NCBI RefSeq assembly: GCF_002234675.1
Contig: NC_019879.2
Span: forward strand, 10,111,325 to 10,175,324
DNA: 64,000 nt
Direction of reading: 5' to 3'
DNA from: Oryzias latipes
Lineage: Eukaryota; Chordata; Actinopteri; Beloniformes; Adrianichthyidae
A program made the position numbers and the translations under genes. Shown here in pieces: positions 27,062 to 39,700 of the stretch; positions within the stretch are counted from its first letter, which is position 1; each line of letters starts with the position of its first letter. Below the pieces are notes generated by a model. That model had not been told where the DNA came from. It did no database searches and saw nothing but the letters and a program-made list of their open reading frames with translations.

Positions 27062-28500
27062 ATTTTAAATGTGCGAAAACAATCTTATGGCAACTTGGAC
27101 TATTTAATGATCTAAGTAAATCCCTTTATGCATTTGACCAATCAGATGGAGCCCTTCACGTTGTTGACCATTCAGATGGAGCTTCTATAATAGATGTTGC
27201 CCTTCTAATTAGACGAGGGTCATTTGGAGAATAATTTAAGGTATTTTGACTCTTATTTAAATTAAACTTTTGCAGTGAAATGGAAATGTTTTTGTTGTTT
27301 TTGCTATTTGTTCATTTATCGCAAGTTACATCATCGCAATATTGATCACAAATATTGCATATCGTGAGTTTTCCTCCTATCAGCAGCCCAAATTAATTTT
27401 AATAGAACTGAAGGAATTAGGAAGTATTAGGTCAAAATCCCTAGGAAGAGTTTACATTTGTAGCGGGTACTAATGACTTTTTCTGTAAAAAAAAAATAAA
27501 TCATTTCCCGAGGTCAAAGGTCAATGAAACTTCGGTTGTGACTGTAGACTTAACCTGGTGGCGTGTGTGTAATTTCTCACAAAGATCACTTGAGTAAAAG
27601 TTTCTTTTCTCACATTGTGCAAAAACATAACAATTGCCAAATTTCACACTTTGCTACAAAACTGCCGCCAAGTCAGAGGGCCTATGGCCATCCCATAATA
27701 CGTTTAAACTCCCTTTGGATTTTCTTGAAACGTGTTTCGGTTAATAGATTTTGAAATCTTTTTTTGAGCCTTATTAGAGATTTCGGCCCTATACATTTTT
27801 TTAAACGGTTTCTCCTGTTGTGATGTCATCATTTTTTGGGGGGGCGGGGTCATTCCCTATGTCCAAAATTAATTTTCAACGAGTTCTAGGTGTGAGCAAC
27901 AATTGATGAGATTTTTTGGATGCAGCAGGGGCAAATTTGCTCAAACAAAAAAAGAAGAAATCCTAAAACAATTAGATGCTTGCAGTTCAGGACATCAGAC
28001 CTTTCGGATCACAGAGAATAAGAATGAGTAAATTCTAGGAAGCAAATGTTTCAACAATACATGGAAATGAGCCCAAATGGAAGAATAAAGCAATACATGT
28101 CATCATACAAATGTGTTTAGCAAAGACTGTGCAGATGGGATTATTCATGATCTGCATGATCTTCATCTAAACATAGAAGGTCATCACAACAAACCGGAGC
28201 ATGGATCAGCTCAGAGCTCAGAGGAAACAGCAATTCAAGTTTAATCCTCTGGGCTGTAACCCAAACATCAGCCAGGCCTGCAATGACGTTGATTCACAGA
28301 AAAGAAGCAAGATTTTTTGTCCAATCACACATCAAATCTTCTGCCGACCTGCAGCCAAACTGCACGCTACTCTCTGGAACCCATTTTAAACTAGCACACA
28401 TCTCTGTTTAGGTCTATTTATGGCAGCAGCAAGCACTAATGGGGTCTTTGCTTTAAAGGACTCTATTTATAATCCAGGACAATAACAAAATATTACGTCA
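27062..28500. other. Intergenic, nothing recognised
   Basis: AT-rich sequence between the LINE tail and the possible upstream exons. The open frame at 28201-28389 has no family resemblance or splice context. Confidence 0.4.
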
Positions 28501-28501
28501 T

Positions 28502-28900
28502 ACCTGCAGATGCTCATTCAGACTGCTGAAAGGTACACTCTGAAATACAAAATAAATTTAAATGTGTTCTTAAAATCAAATGTATTTAACGTGTCGTAAA
28601 GGCTGAGCTGCTCTCGTCTCTTTTTCTCATCCAGCTGCTGTCTCGGGCTCCAAGAAAACAACGCCCCACGATGACATCGAGAATTATACACAAACAAACA
28701 CGCTAATATAAACACGTTTTCGTACCGTTATGGGGAAATATTTGCTGCCATAGTGATGCTCCTCCTGGCTGTTACGACGACGTCTGCAGTCAAGACTCGC
28801 CCTGACTCTCTGACACATCCAGAAGTGAAATCCTCCCCGATGCAGTAACACCTCCGGCCACTGGAGGCCGCTGTCTACCTGATGACCCGAAAGAAAGTCT
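28502..28900 (-). other. inpp4a: Possible 5' non-coding exons of inpp4a
   Basis: Less AT-rich than its surroundings, with CpG clusters. On the minus strand a block ending in CCCCATAACG meets a donor-like gtacg at about 28727, and a short block between CTTTCAG and gtatga (about 28504-28525) could be a second exon. The start exon of inpp4a has an acceptor, so upstream exons must exist on this strand. The distance to exon 1 would be about 6.7 kb including the gap. This is inference; an unrelated transcript is possible. Confidence 0.3.
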
Positions 28901-29757
28901 GCACCATGCACAGTTGATAAACACACGTTGACCCCTGCTGACATAAATTAGGTACTGCAGTTAGATGCACAAAATATGCACGTTTTAACAGTCAAAAAAC
29001 AGATAAAAAAATTGAATAGAATAAAATAAAACTTTTGTTGATACTACAAAGGGGAAATTACTTAACGTAAACAATAAAATAAACGTTTATTTAAAGCCCC
29101 CTGTCTTTACCATTTAATTTACGAACATAATGATGTGTCAGGAAAAAAAATCAAGGTACAATAATAATTGTTCCCTTTTTGCTGTAATAATGAGAGGAGC
29201 ATTACACGTTTGTTTCTAAATCTATAAATATTTATTTATACATTTCATAATTGTTTTTGACATAAATTATTTTCAGATTTCTTTTAAATGTTCAAGTATA
29301 GTTATTTGGGGTTTAAAGGGCAGGAAGTTTCAATCTAAACTTTAAGATATTACTTAGCCAAATAAAACTCAGCTGATTTTACAAGTCAAGGTTGATGAAC
29401 ATTTATAAACATAAATTTATTGAATAAAAGTGGATTGTTTATCCACCTTTTTATCCCATCCAAGAAACATACATTTTTACAAAAGTGGTTATAGGAGTCA
29501 CATTTATATATTTCCATGATGGTACCTGTTTTTGAAAGTAAAGCAAGTAATTCTTTAAAGATGGAATCCACCTAAACCACACATGGTTTATTTTATGTAC
29601 TTTTTCAACAGAAAAGAATAGTGTGTGCTTTACATTGAATATAGTAAAGCATGACAGTTCAAATAAATTTTGAGTATAAACACTATACATGTATAGTGCA
29701 TTGTGGAAAGTATACTAACAGACTATATATACAGTATATACAGTATACTATACAGAC

Positions 29758-29951
<194 letters not shown>

Positions 29952-30339
29952 GCATATAAAAAGTAACCATTTCATTTTACAGTCAGAGGAAGACAAGATA
30001 TGGAATTTGTGGGCTAAACCTGTAATCCCTTCTCCTGTTCAAAATGACAGATATGAAGTCAAACAGGAAACGTACTGGCCATGCATCTGCTTCCTGTGTT
30101 CATAGCATGAAAGCGGAAATTTTGCACATTTAGGGAGATCTTTCATTCATTTTGTGTGCAAAATAACAATAAATAGAATGTAGTACAAACTTTATTTAAC
30201 CAACAAATGACAGGGGACTCACTCCACCCCCACAATAAAATATACACATTTTATTACAAATAAAAACTTGTATTCGATGTTTCTTTAATGGGGAATAGGA
30301 AAAACTGGAAACTGGACAAACTTGATCTGGAATTACTGC

Positions 30340-30737
30340 TCAGGTGGGAAACCTCACCGAAACTTCGCATTGCGCCTCCGTTTCCAGCTGCTGCTGCGGA
30401 CAGCCAATCAGAGGCGGGCAGGTGGGCGCGCCCTGTCAGTGTGGGAACTTGAGCATGCAGGTGAATCCGCAGGTGTGTTGTGGTGCCGCAGTTGGAAGAC
30501 GTGCTTCAGCAAATGCCAGCGCTGGCGTCCTTCCGCTGGTGAAACTTGTCTACATTTTCGTATTTTGCAGACATAAAGTGAACTTTTTTTAAAAAGAAAA
30601 AAAGAAGAAAAAATAAGGGGGGGGGGGGGGATGTTTTCTGTTCGGTCTCTCAAGTCTGATGGAATGACTGGAGTTTACTGACGCAAGTCTACGTAACAGG
30701 AAATACCTTTTTATATTTTATTTATTTTTTACCCATC
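30340..30737 (+). promoter_or_regulatory. slc9a2: slc9a2 promoter / 5'UTR region
   Basis: A GC-rich island in AT-rich surroundings with a CCAAT box at 30404-30408 (GCCAATCAG) directly followed by a GC-box-like GAGGCGGGC, the usual layout of a TATA-less promoter. A poly-G tract lies near 30617-30630. The start codon follows at 30738. The exact transcription start is not visible. Confidence 0.5.
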
Positions 30738-33700
30738 ATGGATTTAAGTTCAAGGAGAGGAGTGGATTTGTTTGTTATTTTTTGTGTGTTTTTAAGTCTT
30801 CTTTATGGCTCCAGAGCGGAAGTTCCATCTAGACCTACTGCCAGTGTCACTATTTTGCCTCCGATTAAGCCTGATAATGGCCCCCAGCCTTATCCAGAAG
30901 AGGAAAAATCCAATTTACCTGTGTTTACAATGAACTACTCCAGGATACAGATCCCTTTTGAGATCACCCTATGGATGCTGCTGGCTTCATTTGCTAAAAT
31001 AGGTGAGTAAAGGGACTTGAAATGCAGGTGGATTGAATAATCTCCATGTTTTGGTTCGTTAAGCTCATCTGCCATCTTTCTCAGGTTTTCATGTGTACCC
31101 CAAGATCACGTTCTGGGTGCCTGAGTCATGCCTTCTCGTCAGCATTGGTCTGATTGTGGGGGGCATCATGTACTCGGTCCACGAGAAGCCCCCTGCCGTG
31201 CTCACCAGCAACGTCTTCTTCCTTTACATGCTGCCCCCGATCGTCCTCGACTCGGGGTACTTCATGCCCACCAGACCTTTCTTTGAGAACGTCGGCACGG
31301 TGGGTTTCCAAGTAGCCACACCTTTTTGGTGCTCCGGTCCAGCTCCTATCTGGAAGTGTTCTCCTTGTATGTGCAGGTGCTGTGGTTTGCCGTGGTTGGG
31401 ACCCTGTGGAACAGCATCGGCATTGGGATGTCCCTCTTTGCCATTTGCCAGATTGAGGCGTTCGGTGTGCAGGACATCAACCTGCAGGAGAACCTGCTGT
31501 TCGCCACCATCATCTCGGCTGTGGACCCCGTGGCAGTTCTAAGCGTGTTTGAGGATGTAAGCGTCAATGAGCAGCTCTACATCGTGGTGTTTGGGGAGTG
31601 CCTCTTCAACGACGCCGTCACTGTGGTGAGTTGGAAAGAAATTAAAAATAAAAGTTTTATTTCAGGTCTCCGAAACTCTACAAATATATTCTATTAAAAC
31701 CTGCTGTAATACCAGACTGGTTTGGAGTACTTTAACCAGTTTTTGTTTTGGAAACATCACCTGGAATTTTACCTTTTTAGCTCAAGCAGATCTTGGATCA
31801 GTTTGTAGGCTAAAAATTATTTGTGTTTTTGTTTGTGGGTGTATTGAAAAGTTTCGATTAAAGGGTTTTCTCAGGTTTCATCAGAAATCTTAAATTACGT
31901 GGCCAGTCTCTGTTATATAAAAGTGATAAGGTGAGAGAAGGTATCCCAAAACTTAAAAAAAGAAACATTGCTGACCTGATAAATCTACTTTGAGGAGAAA
32001 CTCTGGGAATGTCCATGACATGAAACAAATGTGTCCACTGAAAGAATCTCGTCACCATTCAGAGTCTGTTTGCTTAGATGTTGCCAAACCAGTTTCTGAA
32101 GTGGCAGTTACATGTTGCACGGGAGGAGGCAATGCATGTCTGTACTGTGTAGTTCTAATCCCGTCCCCACCTCCCATCGCCTCATGTGGAAACTTACCGC
32201 TCCACCCACAGACAAAAACTCTTTACTTTGGAGTGGTGGCCTTATTACTCACTGCATATTGTTGGGGCATATTGTTGGGGAAAGCAGTGGACAAGTCGAG
32301 CCCAGAAGTAGCCCGACCGAAAGAAACTTTTGTTGTCCCCTAAAAGATTTGCCAAAAGCAGTAAACAATGCATTTTTAGAACTTGAGAAGGTTTCATACA
32401 AACCATCACAAGATCGCCGAAAACCTGAACTTCCTGGCTAAAGCTGGTTCAAAAACAAAAATAGGTGGAGCCATGTCAGTTTAACAGGTTAGTGACATGG
32501 AAGTCTTGTTCCCACACTTTTGTTTGGTTTTGCATTAAAAAATAAAAAAAGTTCTGTGGTGGAATTTTTGTTAATCTTAATTTGTTTAATATTAAAGATT
32601 AAAACTGGGCTAAATATATGAGGACATTTTTGATTGACAGGTAATCAATGAATACTTGGGCTCTGATCACAGTCCATCTTGTGCACTGAAAATCTGCCAG
32701 GGGCTTGACCGCTCTCCATTCCTGTCTGCACTTAAAGACGGTTGCGGCGTTGTTGCAACAATGTTGCTCGTATGGCCTTTGCAAGTTTGGATGGTTAAGG
32801 GCACCAAAAATCTAATGTGCAGTGGGAAAAGAAATAAATCCCACAAGAGTCTGCATGAAAGTTCAAACCTTTGCAAAGGGGAGGGATGCACAGACACCAC
32901 CAGGCAAAAACTCCTCTGTCATCTGCTCTCCCTCTGCTCCCACAGCAGACAGCTTTTTATATTATCCAACAAGGCAACATGTAAAATACGTCATTAGATA
33001 GATTCTGTGTCAAGCAAGCAGACGTTTCCATGCCAGTTTAGAACGATCCCGCCTGCAAGTCTAGTCTGCAATCCACAGGTGTCTCTGTTCCATAAACAAC
33101 TCGGAACGGAAAAGAAAACGCGACCCCAGCACTTCTTATCTGGTGATGCACGCAGGTTTAACTGTTCACTTTGCAGCAAGCAAAAACAGTCATATGTATG
33201 GATTCAAGTAAATGCATTATAGAGGAGCATAAAAATATAATGGAATCCCTGATCATCTCTACAAGACCCACTCCAATCATCTTTTAATCTATATTCAAAG
33301 CATTCCCAGCGGCCTTTTGATTTGGATTATAATGTTTTGAGCCAAAATGTTAAAAAAAAGAGTTGTTTTCTAGGACACAGTTTCTGCTGAGCAGCAGAAG
33401 TTCATTAGAAATTTGCCACTGAATTTTGGGCGGAGCTGGAAACGCAAAGCAATGCCGCCCCCCCTTCCCTTCCCTGTTTGCATAGCAGGGAACCTGTAGC
33501 CCACCCAATGTATTTTCTACATAAAAAGTAAGCTCTATTTTAAACAGTATTTTTTGTTCCGCTCCTTCTTCCCAATGATTTGAATGTAGAAATACTCAGA
33601 AATGCAATTTTGAGCTTTAATTTTCTTTACATATGTCCTCCATAATCAGAAAAGTGCTGCAAAACTAAGCGTAAAATTGCATTTCTGAATATTTCTACAT

Positions 33701-36700
33701 TCAAATCATTGTGAACCAGGAGCAGACAAAAAAAATACAGTTTGAAAAAGAGCTTAATTGTGACATAGAAAATGCGCTGGGCAGGCCACAAGCTCCCTGC
33801 TCTGCACCATTTTGATGGGTCCACTTCTAGACAAATAGATCCATGTACGTCTTGGTTTTCCGCGTCTGAACTGGGATTTGGTTCAAAATTGTACAACTGG
33901 GTGGGTCCAATATCGCTCACCATTTATGTTGCACTGGTAATGTTAGGTTGAGGTTGTGAGGGGGTGTAAGCTAGCAGGAGAGTGTGTAAACAGCTCTCAG
34001 TTATGGGTGATGGGAACTGGTTGCCACTGAATTGTGGGCGGAGCTGTAATCTGCACCAACAGTCCTGCCCAAAACTGGTTGAGACAAAAGAGACAAATTT
34101 CTGCCGCTCTGCAGAAACTATGTCTTAGAAAACAGCACAGGTTTTTTGAATGTGGCTAAAAACAGCGTGATCATAAATAAAAGACCATTGGGAATGCTTC
34201 GAAAATGGATCAAAATATGATCAGAGCAGGATTATAATTTTATACAACACAATGTTTTATCAAATATGTAACACGTCTTTTTTTCTATTTTTCAAAACTT
34301 CATAAACAAGATGTATGTCCACTTGACTTCTAAAAAGTACAGCAAGATTTAAATGAGGCTATAAATTCAGTCATAATCAAAAAATTTTGGATTTGCTATT
34401 TGATTAAATGCTTTTTCTGAGGATGGTTTTTGAAATGAGCAGAAAACTGCATGCTACTGATTTCAGGTGCTGTACAGCATGTTCAGCTTTGTGACTGAGA
34501 TGCCGGTGGTGGAGCCTGTGGATGTGTTCCTTGGCGTTGCCAGGTTTCTCGTGGTTGGACTTGGTGGGATGGGCTTCGGCGTCCTTTTTGGCTTTGTGGC
34601 AGCTTTCACAACAAGATTCACCTCTAAGGTCCGAGAAATTGAGCCCCTCTTCATATTCATGTACAGCTACTTGGCCTATCTAGTAGCTGAGCTCTTTGCC
34701 ATCTCCTCCATCATGGCGTGAGTAGATTTAAAGCCCTTACAGGTCAAAGTGTTTTTAGATGAAGGAATTTCTGCCTCAACTCTGTTTTCTTCCTCAGCAT
34801 CGTCTGTTGTGCCCTCACCATGAAGTATTACGTAGAAGAGAACGTCTCCCAGCGATCCTGCACAACCATCCGGCACGTGGTTAAGATGCTTGGCGCCATC
34901 TCTGAAACTTTAATTTTCTTCTTCCTGGGTGTTGTTACCATAACTACAGAGCACGAGTGGAACTGGGGGTACATCCTCTTTACACTGCTCTTTGCCTTCA
35001 TATGGAGAGGCTTGGGTAAGAAGAACTGCTCAGTCTCAAAATGAAAAAAGAGCATTTTGAATGTCCTTTGGGTACCTGGTTATACTAGCTCTAGAACTTT
35101 AGTGCTACCACTGGGTAATGATGATGATGGGAATTTCTTCCACTTAAGTAAAACATTTCATTAACAGTTGATTCATCTTTGATCTTGTTTTTCTGTTTCA
35201 TGGTTATAAAATTACTGTTTAGATCAACTTTTGATTCTCTGTTATCATCAGTTAGTCACAACAGAGCTAGTGAACTCAGGAGTCTTATGACACAGTGGTC
35301 TCCAACCTTTTTAGGCCACGGACAGGTTCATTGTTAAACAATATTTTCATGAACTGGGACGGACGGAGCTAAAGTTGGTGTTTGCTTTTTTTTTCTTCCT
35401 CTTTTTATTTAAGCTGTCATTTTGAAAAAAAAAATATATATATATATTTCTCAAATGAAAATGCTACTATATCAAATTTAGTTTAAAAACAATTAAAGCT
35501 GTGTGGACATATTACAAATGATCAATCAATCAATAAATCAAACTTTATTTATAAAACACTTTTCATATAAAAGTATAACACAAAGTGCTTTACATTAAAA
35601 AATAAATAAATAACATAAAAAAAGCATCCAAATAAAAAGTAAAATAACAAAAATAAAACATTTCAAAATAGCCCCCCCCTCCCCGTACCTACACACATCC
35701 CCCACTTCTTTCACACCTCCCACCCCTCTAACTAATAGGGAAAGATAATGAGAAATAGGCTGAGCACGAACGCAAGATGTTGGAAACGCTGATAATTGGA
35801 ACCTCCTCTCTGAGAACAGCCGCATAACCAGCCAAATGCAGCATTACAGGCGGGACGGCTCCACCACAGCTAAGCAGTGATGCAGGTTCCAATCCAGAGC
35901 TGCAGTGGCTGAACAGCAGCCGATCCAGATGGAGAGGTTCCAACTGAGGAAGCACTGGAAATAAAAATGAGAATGGAAAACAAAAACATATTGATGAGAG
36001 CAATAAACAATAAAACATTGAAATAAGATAAATTAAAATTATAATAACATTAACAATCTATCGTAAGTTCATAAAACAAGATAAAATGGATAAAATAAAT
36101 TAATAAAAATAGATAAATACATAAAAATAGATAAATAAAGGAAGTAAAAAATTAGCTAAAAGCCAGGTTAAAAAGATGGGTCTTTAGCCTTTTCTTAAAA
36201 ACATCAATGCTCTCTGAGGCTCTCAGGTCCTCTGGCAGACTGTCCCATAAATGGGGGCCACAGTGTTTAAAAGATGCTTCTCCGTAGGTTTTGGTTTTTA
36301 CAGTCGGAATGGTTAAAAGACCAGTGCCAGAGGATCTCAGGGTCCGAGAGGGTTCATACCTTACTAAAATATTGGATAAATAAGAAGGTGCAAGACCGTT
36401 AAGACATTTAAAAACTGTTAAAAGTATCTTAAAATCAATCCTGAAGCATATGGGGAACCAATGCAGGGATTTTAAAATTGGGGTCATGTGAGCTCGCCTC
36501 CTGGTCTTTGTAAGAACTCGTGCAGCAGAGTTCTGGAGAAGCTGAAGGTTCCTAATGTTGGTTTTTGGAAGACCACTAAGCAGGGCGTTACAATACTCAA
36601 TTTTACTCATGATAAAAGCATGCATTAGCATCTCCATATTAGCAAGAGAGAGTAGTGGGCGGACCCTAGCCAGATTTCTAAGATGATAAAAACCAGTTTT

Positions 36701-39700
36701 AACCACCTGTTTTATATGTGGGATAAAAGTTAGCTTAGAGTCGAAGATAATGCCCAGGTTTCTGACTGTTTCTGAATGGCTTAATGAAAGTTCTTTTAGT
36801 TTCAGAAACTGTTTCTCTCTCTTAGCTTCAGGACCGATAACTAAAATTTCAGTTTTTTCCTGGTTGAGCTGCAGAAAATTACTTGCCATCCATTATTTTA
36901 CATCTAAAATGCAGTCAAAAAGTGCTTCTATTGGTCTTGTGTCATCAGGAGACATAGCTATGTACAGCTGGGTATCATCAGCATAGCTATGAAAACTGAT
37001 GTTGTGGCTCCTGATGACATTCCCCAGAGGAAGCATGTAAATGTTAAAAAGCAAGGGGCCAAGGCTGGAACCTTGAAGCACGCCACAATTAATTTCATGG
37101 ACCCCAGAAAAGTGTGTGTCCATGCTTACCATAAAGTTTCCCTCCATTAGATAAGATTCAAACCACTTGAGAAGAGACCCTGAGATGCCAAGTCTTTTAA
37201 GTCTGTTTACAAGGATCAGGTGATCAATAGTATCAAAAGCTGCACTTAGATCTAACAGAACTAGTACTGAGATCTGACCTGAATCCAAGGCACACCTGAC
37301 ATCATTAATGATTTTTAAAAAGGCTGTCTCAGTACTGTGGTTCGTTCTAAAACCAGACTGGGTTATCTAAAAAATGCTGTTTTGTAAGAGAAACTCATTT
37401 AGCTGGATAAAAACAAGTTTTTCTAAAACCTTGCTTAATAATGGTAAGTTGGACACAGGTCTGTAGTTATTAAAAACTGAAGGGTCTAAATTAGTTTTCT
37501 TAAGTAACGGTTTCACCACTGCTGTTTTAAAGGCAGCAGAAAAAATACCCGTCTGTAGAGAGGAGTTCATGATATTTAAAATCTCACTCTCAAAAGACCT
37601 GTAAAATGATTTAAAATGTGATGTGGGGATGGGATCAAAAAAACAAGTTGTTGGATTAACTTGGGAGAAAACTCGACCAAGTGTTGCAGCTTCAACCAGT
37701 TCAAAACTGTCCAGTGCTTCCTCAGGTAAAATCAAGCCATCATTTCCAATAACGAGGCTTATCTGTCCATTTATGATGTTCGATCTGACAGAATCGATCC
37801 ATGATGATGCAATGACACAAAGTTGTTGATTTGTAGAAGTAGTTTCTGATTTGTAGCATTTGCAGAGCAAGAAGCATGCGTGTTTTACATAAAATGCAAA
37901 AGACAAATTCTAAGATTCCAGGGATTCAAAACTGAATTGAAATTGATTTTTTTAAATCTAAAATTATACATAAAATTCTAAAAGTTGTGGGAAAGTTTAC
38001 ATTTTTTTTTTAATCCCGTACAGCAGCTTGTGTTGCCGTTGCACGACAAGTGTTTTGGTAAAAAAAAAAAAAAAAACGTTTGAATTTAATTGAATTGAAT
38101 ACAAAAATACATGTTATTAACAGATAAATAAGCTTTGAAAACTTTTCCGATTGTGTTTTGGGATTTTTAGCAGATATCTATCAGGGAAGCTGGACAGTGT
38201 CTGACTTTTGGCAGAAGCTGTTTAAATCAATCTTTTGTTTACTCCAGTCTCTCACACAGAGCAGAATCTGGATACAAAGTTAGGACTAAAACAACCCTTC
38301 ACCGTTATTTGTTTACTGTCCCTTTAAGGTATCCTGGTACTGACTCAGATCATCAACCCATTCCGTACCATTCCGTTCAACACCAAAGATCAGTTTGGAA
38401 TGGCATATGGAGGTCTGCGAGGGGCAATTTCCTTCGCTTTGGCCTTCACACTTCCTGATAACATCGGTCGCAAACATCTATTTGTCACTGCCACCATCGT
38501 CATCATCCTCTTCACTGTCTTCCTTCAGGTAAAGCAGGGTCTACACTGTCTTCTTTTGGGTTTAAGACAACCTGCTGACAAATTTCCAAATGGGAATTTA
38601 ATTATGCTTTTGTCCAGAGGCAGGGGGAACCTTTTATTTAAGATGGTTAGAAACATAACATTTAAGATTAATCAAATTAATAGAAATCTTTTTTTTGTCT
38701 TTTTCATAAAAGTCAACAGTTGCTAAAGTCAGGCTGTGGATATTCACATTTACTCTAGCACATCATTTTGAACCGGCTTTCTTCTGAAGGTTTGATGCTA
38801 ACAGCTTCAGGTCTGAATGGGACGTGCTGTTTGCCCTCTGTGACCATGAGGTTACAACCCATTTTAAATGATCCAGCTGGTGCCAGGAAACACTTTCTTA
38901 AATGGAGGAATAATATCAGCAAATCAGTTAAATTCTGCTTTACAAGCTGTGATCTGTTGTCTTTTAAATATACCATTTTCTCCCCAAAAAATCTGCCATT
39001 TAAAAAAAAAAAAGATTTCTACATCAGTTGTTCAAAGCATATTTACAACTTTGAAATCATTTTTTCTCATGCAGCAACTATTTTCTTTTCAAATAAGGCA
39101 GAAAATATTCCTGATTCTCTCTACATTTTAAATGTGAAAACAGATTTGTCCATGTGTAAAACTTATGTATTTGCATCCTACTGCTGCACAGCTCTATTGA
39201 AAAGAATATACCTCCTTTTTTTGGTTTATAGTTTCTAAGTTGCTTATTTGTTTTGTCTTCAGCAATCTACAGTGGGAACAATATAATATGATAAAAAAAA
39301 ACAACTGTAGGACTAAAATTTAAAACACTTTTACAGGTTTTTCTGGGTTCTCCTGGAATATTTGAATCATCTTGAAGTTCATCTTAGTGGCAAACGACAA
39401 AAAAATAATACTTTTTTTTTCATCTTTTTTCCAAACTGAACCCGAATGTTTTGCCAAAACTTACAGGACATTTTTTTAATTTTTATATATTTAAACCAAT
39501 TTTACAAGAGAAACAAATTAGTTATAATTATTTATAATTTTAAATTTGCAAAAGAAAAAACATGACCCATGATTCTATAATTAATTTAAGAGTATAAAAT
39601 ATCCCTTAGGTGTGAATGTGAGTGTGGTTTTGTGGCCCTGCAACAGACTGGCGACATGTTCGGGGTGTACCCCGCCTTTTCTTCAACAGTCTCTGAGATA

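Noticed and set aside
31093..31542. 149-codon frame continuing from slc9a2 exon 2
   Set aside because: After 31299 it reads through a 77-nt intron and then exon 3 in the wrong frame; splicing restores the exchanger sequence.
32100..32441. Two overlapping open frames in slc9a2 intron 3
   Set aside because: No splice sites, domain similarity or coding bias beyond chance.
36750..36986. Plus-strand frame of 78 codons
   Set aside because: Antisense of the LINE reverse transcriptase.
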